Source: Gossypium raimondii
Lineage: Eukaryota; Streptophyta; Magnoliopsida; Malvales; Malvaceae
Reading direction: 5' to 3'
DNA length: 64,000 nt
Assembly: GCF_025698545.1 (NCBI RefSeq)
Contig: NC_068569.1
Span: forward strand, 20,646,001 to 20,710,000
Below the pieces are notes generated by a model. That model ran no database searches. It had not been told where the DNA came from and saw nothing but the letters and a program-made list of their open reading frames with translations. The position numbers and the translations under genes were made by a program. Each line of letters begins with the position of its first letter. Position 1 is the stretch's first letter. Below, piece after piece: positions 11,381 to 23,160 of the stretch.

Positions 11381-13679
11381 AACATTATGTGTGGATATGA
11401 TCAATGTGAAGCCAAAAATCATTTTAGGAAGTTAAATTTGAATTATAATTTTTTGGGAGAACTAAAATATAGTTTTACCGTTGTATTAACTTTGTGTGTG
11501 TATATATATATATAATTACAAAGACTTTAAAGCAATTTTATCATTTTGAGGGGCCACGGCCACCACCAATCCTCTAAGATATGCCACCAGGTATGATATA
11601 GTATGAAAATAAAAAATAATTTATAGAATAATATAGAATAAAAATGTAAAAAAATATATATTTATGAAAATTTTATATTAAAACCAAGTGAGTCATTGTT
11701 TGAAATTGTTAACTTAAAAATTTAGAATTCATGTGTTCCAAGTTTAAATCCTATTATAATATTATTTTATTAAAAATATGAAAAAATAAAAATACCCTAA
11801 TATTAATATAAGTTATTTTGCATATAAAAGGGTATTTCAACAATTTTCTAATTGAGTTGGTACAAGGGCAGCACTAGAGGAGCCCAAGTAGGGGCCATGG
11901 ACCCCTAAAATAGAAAATTTGTGTTTTAACCCCTCTAAAATCCAAAAAATTATAAATTAATATATGATAAAATTGTATTTTTGAGCTGACAAGGAAAATA
12001 ATACATTTTGGCTCTCATAAAAAAATTAATTTAATTTTAACTTAAAATTGATATTAATTTTGGTGTAAAATTAAGAAATTTGGATTGACATGTATTTTGT
12101 TAAATAAAATTTGGATTTATGCATTGGAATAAATTTGTTGATTGATGAAAAAGAAAATAATCCTTGTTCGTATGACCAGGTGTGTCTAACAAGACCTATT
12201 CTGGAACCAGCAGTTAGTTTGTTCAACATTCCTTAATATTTTGATGATAATAACAAATTTATATGACAAGACAAAAGAAGCTTACTTCCTGCTTTGTCTT
12301 CATATATTATATTACTTTTCCCCCATAGTAAAAAAAGTATACGTAATTTCTTCAACAAAGTCCTCCCCGATGCCTGCCATTGCACGCTTGTCTTTCTTGT
12401 TATAGCAATAACATGTCAAACCAAGCATAAGTAATATTTAAATAGCAAACTAAGGAGACTATTTCAATTTTATGTCGAGATTCACAATACTGAGGGATCC
12501 AAATTAATTGTGCGCTCATAATCTAAACCTTTAAGTTTGTTGTCCAATGATGCATATAAAGCAATGAATAGTTGGGAGAAAATGACATAAATAACAGTTG
12601 GGGCATAATAATAATGTTAGAGAAGATTATTGGTGATGAGGAAATGTAATCTTACACACAAGGGTTAAAGCAAATGCCGTGCAAGGAGGGCATCAAGAAA
12701 AGTATGGGTAAACCGTCTGCCTTTTTTCATACTTGCATGCAGATGGCAAGTCAAATACAAACGTTGAAACATTATCATGTTGAAAATATAAGTAGCTATT
12801 TTATAAAGAAAATTATTGGCTTTTCTTAACTGATTGAGATTTTATACCCATGAAATTAAAACATCTCAAATCGCTTCTAAATCCATTAACATCATCAGGT
12901 GTAGTAGATGTAGAACCCTGACGTTCTTAATGTAGAAGCTATGTAAATTGGTGTCTAATTCTAATTCGTTGATGGTGTTAGTTTATCTATACTCCGTATT
13001 CCATCACACTTGTATCATTTATAAACCAAAATAGAAAGGATTAATAATGTTCATTTCATTAGTTAATAGAAACCCAAACTCGATCCCCAATAACCAATTA
13101 CATGATCATGTGCGACTTTGTACCCCCCCCCCCAACATCTCCATATTATTCTATTTTAAATTTCAACATCATTCATCTATCCATCCAAACTGTTTAATGC
13201 TTAAAGCTCATTTGATATGTTGTTGAACCCTTTGTGATGACTATGAGGACGATGAATTAGTTTTTGGGTAGGTAGGGGAGGTTGTCGATCAGGTTTCATG
13301 TACAAATCAGTATAATAAACCCAGAGATCAAAGTTTTTGGAGTGTATTGCAATTTTAGAAATTTCCTACTGATATAGAACAACCTCAAAACCGCCCTCTT
13401 TAACTCTTATGCTTGACTTCAGATTTGTGTGTATATATATAGCACAAATGACCATTTCGTTGATGTTTCTTTCTGCCAGTATAGCAGCTTGAGGGACATG
13501 ATTGAATGATGCCAACTGACCGGTGAATCTCAAAGCAACTTTAAGAAGGAATGACTTGTAATAGTAATGATTGCAAAATGATATATTAATAAAGTCTCTT
13601 TGTTAATGACATTTAAAGCAATCTAATTTCCAAATATAATACTTATATATTTATATTTAATGCACACCAATATATAAAT
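11381..13679. other. Intergenic with degenerate repeat scraps
   Basis: 11545-11960 contains GC-rich patches (GAGGGGCCACGGCCACC; AGGGGCCATGGACCCCT) that resemble ends of worn DNA transposons. The remainder is AT-rich without a credible gene. A short C-run occurs near 13124-13133. Confidence 0.45.
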
Positions 13680-14238
13680 TGTTATACCTCTATTAGAATA
13701 CGACACGTGGCAAGCTATTGGACAATTCACAAAGCGATAACCCTCCACGAGGAATGGTTCGTAGGTGACCTCCACGAGGAATGATTTGCGAGCAAGCCTT
13801 CATGTGGGACGGTTCGTAGACGACTTTTCATGAACCCTTTCTAAGTCAACCTAGATACAGTCCGCTACACACCCCTCGCTAGGACCACCAAGGCATACCT
13901 GCCTCATACGACTTTAAGGATGGAAATGATAGAGCAAGACCACATAGTACACTCCATGGCGACAACGAACCTACAACAACACTGCCACCTAGCCAACCCG
14001 CACAACCATGCAGGACACAGTGCTGTCGACTATGTGTTACTATAGGACAAGGGGTGACCCCTCTATATAAGCCTGAGTGCATAAGAGGCCAATGATTGAC
14101 TTCTCTCCCTAGTAACCCTTACACAGCAACCCTAGTGCATCCTCCTCCTTCCTCATAACACCGACTCTTCGACAACCACAGATGAATCGACACTCCTCTC
14201 CACCATCCTTTCCTCCCTATTGATAACTCATACCAACA
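13680..14238 (+). mobile_element. Solo LTR (gypsy-type) with 5-bp target duplication
   Basis: Starts TGTTATACC and ends ACCAACA, 559 bp. It is flanked by an identical 5-bp duplication TAAAT (13675-13679 and 14239-14243). The internal TATATAAGCC near 14063 and the C/T-rich tail are LTR-like. There is no PBS, internal region or second LTR, so it is a solo LTR left by recombination. The LTR at 29894-30488 begins and ends alike and shares the layout (CACGTGGC or CGTGTGGC near the start, TATA and CT-rich tail). Confidence 0.8.
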
Positions 14239-14272
14239 TAAATTTAAATATGATCAATTACATGATGGATAT

Positions 14273-14698
14273 TGTTGGGGATCAACCCGATTAAGCAACG
14301 AACAAGTAAAAATAGCGGAAGAAATTGAGAAATTAAACACACAAATTTAACGTGAAAAACCCCCTCCAAAGAGGATAAAAAACCACAGGTAAATATAATT
14401 TTACTATAATGGCAAAATAACGAAGAGTACAAAAGATGGAGATAAAAACTAAACCCCGAAACTCGAAAACAAAGAACCCTTAAAACGTAAACACAAAATT
14501 CTCTAAATGTGTTATGAGTTCTAATCTCTAATGGGTGTGAACTCTAAGGTTATAAAAGAGCCTATTTATGGACTAAATTCATAGGTCAAATAATAATAAA
14601 ATAATCTAGACTAATCAAAGTTTGATTGAAACAAATAAATAGAGTTTAATTAGAAGATTATTTATCAAATTTGACTGAAATAGGAGTCATACTCAACA
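14273..14698 (-). repeat. 3' LTR of the deleted copia element
   Basis: 426 bp, TGTTG...CAACA, with inner flank PPT-like AAGGTGGAGATT on the minus strand. Homologous along its length to 16219-16643. Confidence 0.9.
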
Positions 14699-14762
14699 AA
14701 TCTCCACCTTGACTCATATTTCCACAATGTCATCTTCGCCAAAGCCCTCCACGAGCCTATCT

Positions 14763-16171
14763 TTAACTATGCAGGGAATTAACTGAGTTGAATCTGTGCT
14801 TAGAAACTAGAAGACTTCTAGCCTTCGACTTGTACACTGCCAAATCTAAACTAACCCAGGTCTGATTTTCACGAACATAGTGTCCTAACTTTTCAAAACC
14901 TGCACCTAAAGGAGAACCTCTCTTCAACGAAACGATCATACATTTTTCCCTCCTATGACCAAGTTGCCTCCGCTCCAAACGAGTTGATTTCGACTCCGTA
15001 ACAGACGAGGGACGTTCGATTTCACCGGTCACTGTAGAACCTTCTAGAATATAAAGACTACCAGTTCTTTTACCTTTTAACAAAACGAGAGCTCCACGAG
15101 ATACTTTAATGCCGCTCGACTCGATGTTGATTTTACATCCTTTCAAGTCTAAAATACTCAAAGAGATGAGATTCTTTCGTAAATCAGGTACATACTTGAC
15201 ATATGAGAGTGTCCTAATCGTCCCATCGTGCATTCTAATTTTAACAGTACCAATACCAATTACCTTACTGGATGAATCATTTCTCATGCACACAACTCCA
15301 CCTTCAATTGAACTGTATGTGAGAACCATTCTCTATTGGGACACATGTAGAAAGAACATCCTGAATCTAGAATCCACTCAGACGTAAGCTCGGAGCTTTC
15401 GCTCGTTGACACTAACAAAAAATCATCACCGCTTTCGTCGGCCAAATTAACATCAGCTACATCTTCCCCGTTACTCTCAACATCTCTTTTGTTTCGCAGT
15501 TTATAACAATTTGCTTTGACGTGACCTAACTTTTTACAATAGCGACACCTTTTGTCTCGCTTCTTTGATGCTACCAAAACATAAGCTTGTCTATCTGCCT
15601 TGCCATCTAAACCAAACTCATTGTCAAGTTTGTCTCTACTCAACAAATAACCCTTCACATCTTCAAACGAGAGTTTGTCTCTGCTATAAATTAGGGTCTC
15701 CCTAAAAGACTTGTATGAAGGGGGTAAAGAGCACAATAATAGCATAGTTTGATCTTTATCTCAATCTGAACGTCAACGTTTTTTAAATAATTTAAAAGAG
15801 TAATGAATTGACTGATGTGATATCTAAGAAGCTCACATTTGTTCATGCGAAACATAAATAGATGTTGTTTCAACACTAAACAATTAGTCAGAGACTTAGT
15901 TGCATAAAGAGTTTCTAACCTTTTCCACAAGGCGGATGAGGTTTTCTCCATCAATACCTCCGGCAATACCATATTTTCGAGGCATAACTAGATTGCAGAC
16001 AAAGTCTTTTCATCAAGTTCTTCCCATTCTGTTGGATTTAGATTCTCAGGCTTTTTCCTGGTAACAACCTTTTTCAAGTCAGTTAACTAAAATTGTCATC
16101 ATCCGAACTTGCCACAGATTGAAATTTGTCTCACCATCGAACTTCTCAAAGTCAAACCTTGTTGCTGTCAT
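14763..16171 (-). pseudogene. Copia gag-protease remnant
   Basis: Minus-strand reading broken into several frames. From the 5' end: a gag start at 16171 with KFDGETNFNLWQ; a gag core with ALWKRLETLYATKSL (near 15900); a zinc knuckle CRYCKKLGHVKANC (CX2CX4HX4C, near 15510-15560); the protease active-site motif LDSGCS (near 15350); then a gag-pre-integrase stretch ending in a degenerate C-terminus. The sequence stops before integrase. In-frame stops and frame changes separate the parts, so no functional protein is expected. The same order of motifs is found in the copia element at 58685-64000. Confidence 0.88.
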
Positions 16172-16204
16172 CTCTGAACAGACTGATCTATGAAAATTGA
16201 ACTA

Positions 16205-16216
16205 GCTCTAATACCA
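16205..16216 (-). other. Primer binding site of the copia element
   Basis: The minus strand reads TGGTATTAGAGC, starting two bases inside the right LTR. It fits the 3' end of initiator Met-tRNA (TGGTATCAGAGC) with one mismatch, the usual copia primer. Confidence 0.85.
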
Positions 16217-16218
16217 CT

Positions 16219-16643
16219 TGTTGTGGATTGACCAGATTAAGCAATAAACAAATAAAAATAGCAGAAAAAGTTGAGAAATTGAACACACAAATTTAACGTG
16301 GAAAAACCACTCCAAAGAGAATAAAAAACCACGGGAAAAATAATTTTACTATAATGAAAAAAGAACGATGAGTACAAAAGATGGAGATAAAAACTAAACC
16401 CCGAAACCCGAAAACAAAGAACCCTAAAAACATAAACACAAAATTCTTTAAATGTGTTATGAGTTCTAATCTCTAATGGGTGTGAATTGTAAGGTTGTAA
16501 AAGAGCCTATTTATAGGCTAAATTTATAGGTCAAATAATAATAAAATGATCTAGACTAATCAGAGTTTAATTGAAGCAAATAAACAGAGTTTAATTAGAA
16601 GATTATTTCTCAAATTTGACTGAAATAGGAGTCATACGCAACA
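16219..16643 (-). repeat. 5' LTR of the deleted copia element
   Basis: 425 bp, TGTTG...CAACA. Being next to the PBS it is the 5' LTR on the minus strand. Confidence 0.9.
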
Positions 16644-16854
16644 GATATATTTAATTATCTTCGAAAATGCCTGGTTATCTGAAGTGCTACAAGAAATGTT
16701 GCTTGAATTATTGGAATAGTTTATTTAACACTAATAATAACAAGTAAAGAACAAAGCACACAAGTGCACTAAGAATTATGTATGTAGTTCGGTACATAAA
16801 CCTACATTCGCAAAGTCTCACCTAAAAATGATCCTCTCTATTAAGTCGATAGTA

Positions 16855-18041
16855 GGTTAAATTCAAAGGATAATCCCCGTACTTATCAATTTACGTGTAT
16901 TTAGCCCATCTATCTTTATTCGCTCAAAGTTTGTCCCTCTATTTTTCGATTTGCTTATTTTCAGCCATTCTGTTAACTTATTTCATTAACTCTATTAAAA
17001 AAAGGTCAATCACAAATATAGCCCCTCAACCTTTACAACTTTTGTCAATTCAGTTGTTACTCTTTTTTTTTCCTTTAATTATAAAAAGTTTTTTAAAAAT
17101 TATTAAGATTTCCCAAATGTGTCAACAAGTTAAATATAGAAAATACCAAAACTTACTATTGATCATTACCACTAGAAATTTTAACTGGTGATAACAAGTA
17201 CCATACATATCTATAAAAAATAATAAGAAAATTAACATTGATGAATATAAATGTTAATAAATGATGTCATGACCAACCCCTCTTATTGAATCTAAATGAC
17301 TTTGATGTATCCTAGAGATATAATAGATTTGAGAACTGCAAACTAACTAAGCACTCATCTCTTTGGTCTTCAAAAATTTTACATCCTAGAAATACAAAAT
17401 AGGATCTTGTCTTTTGCTTGTCTTTGCTTTGATTGGACATGGCTTGCTTTTATCACATGGAAACTCAAACAAATTTCCATGATTTTATGAAAAATAGATT
17501 GGTCATTGTTTGAATCAATGTTATACACTTACTCTTATAAATTGAAGGCATAATTCAAGCTTATTTTGGACTCATTAAAAGAGGGATTGGTCGAACATTA
17601 TTTATAAACATTTAGATTTATCAACACTAAACTTGTAATGATTTTTGTTAAATATATACCGTACTTGTTCTTGAATGAGAATTGCAAGTTAAATCTTTAG
17701 TAGTGATTAATAATTTTTCTTCTATCTTTGATTTGTTGATGTGTTTGGAAAATTTTATAAATTTTAACTAGTCTATAATTTTTTTATTTTAATATAATTT
17801 TTTATAATTTTCTATAAACAGAAAAAGAGAGTGAGCGTTAAATTAATTGACAAAAATTGTAAAGGTTAATGAGCTAAATTTGTGATTATACCTAATTTTA
17901 AATAGAGTTAACAGAGAAAGTTAATAGAATGACCTAAAATGACCAATTAAAAAAGTAGAGGGACAAATTTTAAGCAATAAAAGTAGATGAACTAAATTTA
18001 CACAAATCGATAAGTATAAGGACTATCCTTAGAATTTAACC
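16855..18041. mobile_element. Mutator-like element with long terminal inverted repeats
   Basis: About 1.19 kb. The first ~200 bp (from GGTTAAATTC at 16855) match the reverse complement of the last ~220 bp (ending GAATTTAACC at 18041) with moderate divergence; shared words include CAAAGGATA/CTAAGGATA, TTTGTCCCTCTA and TTAACTCTATT. The middle is AT-rich with no transposase. Long TIRs without coding suggest a non-autonomous MULE. A 9-11 bp target duplication could not be recognised. Confidence 0.65.
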
Positions 18042-18379
18042 CCATAATACATCCACCAATTTAAGCCTAATCAATTTTAGGACTATCACAACCTCAACGT
18101 CATACACTTCTAAGTAGACACTAACAAAAAACTCTTGTTTTCAAGTACCTTCTTACTAAAAGAAACAAAATACTTATCTCACAAAATGCGCCAAGAAAGA
18201 AGACTCATTTTGAGTAACTTTAATGCTCTTAAGTCATGTTATTCATTGAAGATTGTAGTTTATAGACTCCAATCAACTAGTAAATCTCATTAAATTATCC
18301 CTCCTAATCTGCAAGACAGAAAGGATAGCAAGATAATCCTTTTAACCACTCTATATTTTCCATAAATCAACCATATCAT

Positions 18380-19964
18380 CTTCAAGTAAGCTTTTCGTTT
18401 TGTGTTAGAACTAACCCATACTTCATTGGTCCCCATATTCATATGTGTTACTCCTCTTACTAGTTGTTTACCATTGCCTTTATTATGTCTTCTAAAGCTC
18501 GAGATAGCTTCGCCCCTTTCTTTGTGGCGAGGATCCTAAGCCATAAAATTGTTTAAGTTGACCTCTCGCCTAACAGCTTCCTTTGTAGTATCTTTTAATA
18601 AAATACAATCTTCAAATTTGTGGCCTACATCACCATGAAATTGACATCTTTGGGCTGATTGACCTCGATATCTATTAGGCTTCATTTATGGTAATATCTC
18701 AAGAATACCCTAATCTTGAAACTGGCTTCAAATGTGTACTCGTGATGAATTCAATGGAGTATAACTAGAAAATTTGTTAGATGATGCTTGTTGCCTTCTC
18801 TCATCATATAACTCAAAATGGGATGCAATATTCCTCAATGAATTAGGGGAGCGAAAATGATATTGCCCTTTCCCCCAAGTTTACTCGCAAACTAGGGAGC
18901 ATTCTATGTTGATCTCGATTGGAAGGTTGCCCAGGGGAAGGGTGGTTTAATCTCTGGCATGGGAGCCAAAATACCTAAAATCAAACTCTATGTTAGACAA
19001 GTTCATCTCTTTTGTTTTTGTGTATTTATGAGCCTTGTCATACAAATTAGTGAAGTGTTTAAGCTTATTTTATGCAAGAAGATATTTCAAATGCTCAAGA
19101 CTTACTCTTTTTATAAAGGCTTCCATAGCCCATTAATTTGTCAAATCCCTATTACCCATGGTCGTAATATTAAAGCATTTAATATAATCACACAAGGGCT
19201 TATTGAGTTGTTACCTGATAGCTAGTAAGCTAGTGGTGTTTCAAGATAGTTTTGTATGTGCGAAAGAGACCTAAAAATTGGAAACCCAGTTGTTCAAATA
19301 TGTGAATGGTTTTAGTGCGTAGGGATAAAAATGAACTTATGATAAATTAAAAAAGGCTTCAAAGCGTGTATCAACACCATTTTCTTTAAGGTTCTATTTG
19401 TCCCCACTTATATTTCGATGTGCAAAAAAGTTATTAGCAACCTCGAGAATACAATGAAGTCCAATAACTGTCTACATTTTGTACTGACGGAAAAAATTCA
19501 CTAAGCATCAAACAAAGCAAAGCTAGATCAATTTCTATAAAGAATTTATATGTTTTGGTGTGTCAAACAAATGAAATTTGATTCCTATTTATAGAAATTC
19601 TCATGTTTCTTTATAAAGATATAATTATTCAAATAGATAGCCACATCTTTTAGCAATAAATATAATTATTCAATATATATCTACTTGAATATTTATGACC
19701 ATTTAGTATTAATTAAGTGATATATCTTTTGGTAACAAAAGACAACCCATCATTATGAATAGATACAACTCTTAGTTAACAAATAAGTGAATAACTTTTA
19801 GACTACTAGTAACTTTTCAATTATAACTATTGGAAGATTATAAAATTTTTGAAAATGTTCCAACAAATGGAACCTTTTAGGAGAGAAAAGTACCATTTTT
19901 TTACATTTCTCCTCAAAGTAGTGGCAAAGGGCCTACATTTAAAGGCATCAAAAGCTCCCAAAAC
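18380..19964 (-). pseudogene. Degenerate gypsy gag, downstream part
   Basis: On the minus strand, 19964 downwards reads a worn retrotransposon gag motif (AFDAFKCRPFATTLRR, then WYFSLL). Around 18590-18650 a gag zinc-finger-like piece CQFHGDVGHKFEDC is readable. Many stops and frame changes. It continues across the inserted solo LTR at 22384-23160. A short plus-strand frame at 18959-19225 is a shadow. Confidence 0.6.
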
Positions 19965-21104
19965 TGTAACATCCTGGTTTAGACCCTAGTTGGAATAGTG
20001 GTTTCGAAACCACAAATCTAAGTTAGAATAATATTTTAATATTATTTTCTATGTTTACAGCATGGTAGGTGTTATGTGTGAAAATTTCATGTGAAAATTT
20101 TATTGTTTATGTGCTTAATTTGATAAAAGGACTAAATCGTGTAAAGTGTAAATGTAGCATGCTATAAGTTAAGAGTGTTTAATTGCTATGGTTTATTAAA
20201 TGAAAGGTCCTTATAATGTTATTAGACCCTTGATAGTGGAATTTGGCATAAATGGGCATGTATTTGATGTTTTAAATGATTATTAAATAAGGTCATTATG
20301 GTAATTAGTAAAATAAAATATGGTTTAATAAAGTCAAAGTTGAAAATTCATTTATTCTTCCACCTTTTAACCAAAAATAATAACCAAATTAGGGCTTGGA
20401 AAGCTTTGAATATTTCAGCACTTCAAGGTCTTGATTAAGGTATGGTTTGAGCTCGGTTTTTTATGATTTTTACGTTTTTGAGATCGTTGCTTTGTGTTCT
20501 ATCAAGCCCATGTCTAAATTTCTAATTTTGTTGATGATTTCATGAGATGCCATTGTTGAATATATGAGTTTTATGATGTTTGATGATGAAAAATAAGTGT
20601 TGAATGATAGATGAACATGTTTTGTATAGTGATTTTTGGGGAAAATGTGTATTAAGGATTTAATTGTGAATTTTGTAAATTTAGGGGTCAAAATGTGAAA
20701 TAAATGAAATATATGGGCTGCTAGGGACTCACATGAAATTCGGCTAAGCTTGGGTGTAATGAAATTTTGTGTAATTTGTGATTTTTTTGTGAATAAGGAC
20801 TAAAATGTAAGAAATGTGAAATTTTAGGGGTTAATATGTAAAATACCCAAATTGTGTGTTTATGGATTTAATTGAATACATGAATGATTAATTAGTCAAT
20901 TTTGAATTTATTTAGATCAAGAAAGGCAATATACGGGCTTAAATCGAGGCAAGAACAAAGTATTCGATTAATCGACTCATTCTGACATTTTAGCATCCAA
21001 GGTAAGTTTGTGCGATATAATTGTTACTTTAGCAATGTTTATTTGTTATGAAATGAATGGAAATGTGAATGAAAAGTATGATTATGCTCGGAAATGATTC
21101 TATG

Positions 21105-21305
21105 ATAAATAGCACTAAGTGTGTGGAAATGTATTAACTAAGACTAATAAAAGGCACTAAGTGTGCGAGACCGAGATAGTTTCAATATAATGTGATGGCA
21201 GTACGTGTGTGATATCTTTATATCTTTGGCTATATGTTTGCTAAGTTTGCGATATCATTACAACTTTGAGTATTAAATTGGCACTAAGTGTGCGAGTTCT
21301 TCTAA
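21105..21305 (+). repeat. Tandem array inside the solo LTR, period about 43 bp
   Basis: About five diverged units built on GGCACTAAGTGTGCGA, with unit starts near 21110, 21154, 21196, 21237 and 21281. It begins about 1.14 kb from the LTR start. Confidence 0.7.
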
Positions 21306-21630
21306 TGTTTAAAGACTACAAATGAATTAGTGTATCGAGCTATGAAATAGTAAAGTGATAGATAAATACGTAATGGTACAGGTATGTACGAAACTTATGT
21401 GGTTGGTGATGTTGTAAATAAGGTAGATGGAAGATTATGAGAATGAATAATGTTTATTAGGTTGGATTGAGTAGTAATATGAATGCTTGTTTACAAATTT
21501 AATGACATGGTATGAAAGTGATTAATAGTCATGACAGAGTTTGAGTATTGATATGAATTGTATTAAGTGTTGGTTAATTGATAAATTTGCATTTAATTGT
21601 TGAATTAAATGTGTTATATTATGAACTTAT

Positions 21631-21646
21631 TAAGCTTTATAGCTTA
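21631..21646 (+). other. Hairpin downstream of the LTR array
   Basis: TAAGCT-TTAT-AGCTTA: 6-bp stem and 4-nt loop, about 330 bp after the array. Equivalent hairpins occur in the two related LTRs (57633-57650 and 60813-60829). Confidence 0.6.
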
Positions 21647-22383
21647 CTGTGTGAATTTTTCTCTGTTTATAGTGTATTAAAGCTAGCTCGGATCCAAGAA
21701 TCGTCAGTGACTTAATCACACTATCGGATATCTATTTTGGTATTTTATTTTAGAAGTTGTATATATGGTATATGACATGTATAGGCTAGTGTCTTGATGA
21801 TGTATTTTGTGTTGGGACTCATGCCATGTGATGTGGCTTGAGAATGATGGAAATGATGAAATGGTTTTGGTTTATTTTATGAGATGAAATAATGTATATG
21901 TGATATATATATATAGTTGTTTTGGTATGGTTGTCTTATTGGTAAAACAATGTTGTATTGATAAATGAAAAAAGGCATATCATAATATATTTAGTAGTTG
22001 ATTGAATTGAGGAATTGGTATGATAGATGGGGTTGAATTACTGTGGAATAGATGTGAAAATGCTTAGTTGAATATACGTAGAATTGGTATGTTTTGGGAG
22101 TAGGGTTTGTGTATTGAAATGGTTGAGACTGATAGTATGAATTATGCATGAAATGGTCATTTTTTTGAGTTGCCTAAATGATGCAAATTTTTGGTACCTT
22201 TTGATTGAAACAAGAAGCATGTTTTAGGTTTTGTAAACCATTTAAAGGGAGACAATGTGTATGAATGACTATGATATGATGATGATCGAACTATGTTTGT
22301 GCTATGATTGTTTAATGATGTGAAATATCCGGTAATGCCTCGTAACCCTAATCTAGCGACGGATACGGGTTAGAGCTGTTACA

Positions 22384-23160
22384 AAAACATACATGTAATT
22401 AGTGTTTAACCAGGTATTTATCCCCCTCATAAATTTCCTTAGGGAATTTAAAGTATTTTAGTAGGTCTACAACTACTATTTCAAGGCAAGGGGATTGTTG
22501 GAATAAGAATCCGAATCCATGTCTTTAGTGTCAAGCCTTAAAGCCTGAATATCTCAGCTTAGCACTTCCATTTCTTTATATCAAGCTTGAGGTTGCTATT
22601 ATAGAAAGATCGAGTTTGGCTAGTATTTCTAGTACTTATTATAGTTTTGGCCTTGTAAATTAAGTGAAAAGGCAACCTTATCATGTTGTCATAGAAATTA
22701 TGGGTGGAGGGTTTTAGCCTACTCTTAGCTCTCTCAACATTTTAGTATTTTGACGAAGATGATTTTTGGTACTAATAGTATTATTATTTATGTCTCAACT
22801 TCTGTTGCATCATTTGACCTCTCAAAGCTCTCATTTGTTCTTGTAGCTTCATGAACTTCTAGGAGGAAAAGTTGGGATTTTGGGTTGTTTGTTCATCGAA
22901 GGTTAACATTGGTCGTGTATTAGGTGAGGGGTGACAGATTATGGTACCTAGGTTGTTGACGGTATGAATTTTTGTACGCATCACTGTTAGGGTTGTAAGG
23001 GCGTGTAGCTAGTTGAGGGTTTCTGGATTGGCTAGTGTGGAAAGTTTTGTGTGCTAGGATTGGTTGTAGAACTAGGATTCTCAGGGATGTTTCTCTTCAA
23101 GAGTTATGTCGTCCATGCTCACTGCGTTAAATTGTTGAAGATAGTGTTGTTGGAACCAGA
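22384..23160 (-). pseudogene. Degenerate gypsy gag, upstream part
   Basis: Minus-strand continuation of the gag interrupted by the solo LTR. KLQEQMRALRGQMMQQK is readable near 22800-22860, a coiled-coil-like stretch typical of gypsy gag N-termini. Multiple stops. Confidence 0.45.

Larger units (their letters stand above)
14273..16643 (-). mobile_element. Deleted Ty1/copia retrotransposon with both LTRs
   Basis: Two direct LTRs of about 425 bp (14273-14698 and 16219-16643), both TGTTG...CAACA, are flanked by the 5-bp duplication GATAT (14268-14272, 16644-16648). A PBS lies inside the right LTR and a purine-rich PPT-like tract (AAGGTGGAGATT on the minus strand) inside the left LTR, so the element reads on the minus strand. 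The interior is only 1.5 kb. It encodes gag, a protease start and part of the gag-pre-integrase domain, while integrase, reverse transcriptase and RNase H are missing. The LTRs differ at roughly one site in twelve by eye, so the insertion is old. Confidence 0.93.
19965..22383 (+). mobile_element. Solo long LTR (gypsy) with 5-bp target duplication
   Basis: 2,419 bp, TGTAACATCC...GCTGTTACA, flanked by the identical duplication AAAAC (19960-19964, 22384-22388). It lies inside the degenerate gag. It is the same family as 59463-62523 (opposite orientation), sharing both termini and AAAGCTAGCTCG near 21675. No internal retrotransposon sequence is present. Orientation follows the PPT of the related copy at 55519. 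It contains a tandem array (21105-21305) and a hairpin (21631-21646). Confidence 0.85.

Noticed and set aside
13879..14082. 67-residue minus-strand frame
   Set aside because: Lies inside a solo LTR with a clean target duplication.
16895..17191. 98-residue plus-strand frame
   Set aside because: Lies in the terminal inverted repeat and interior of the Mutator-like element; hydrophobic AT-derived composition.
19965..22383. A host gene in the GC-richer solo-LTR region
   Set aside because: No frame of useful length. The ends, duplication and similarity to 59463-62523 identify an LTR.
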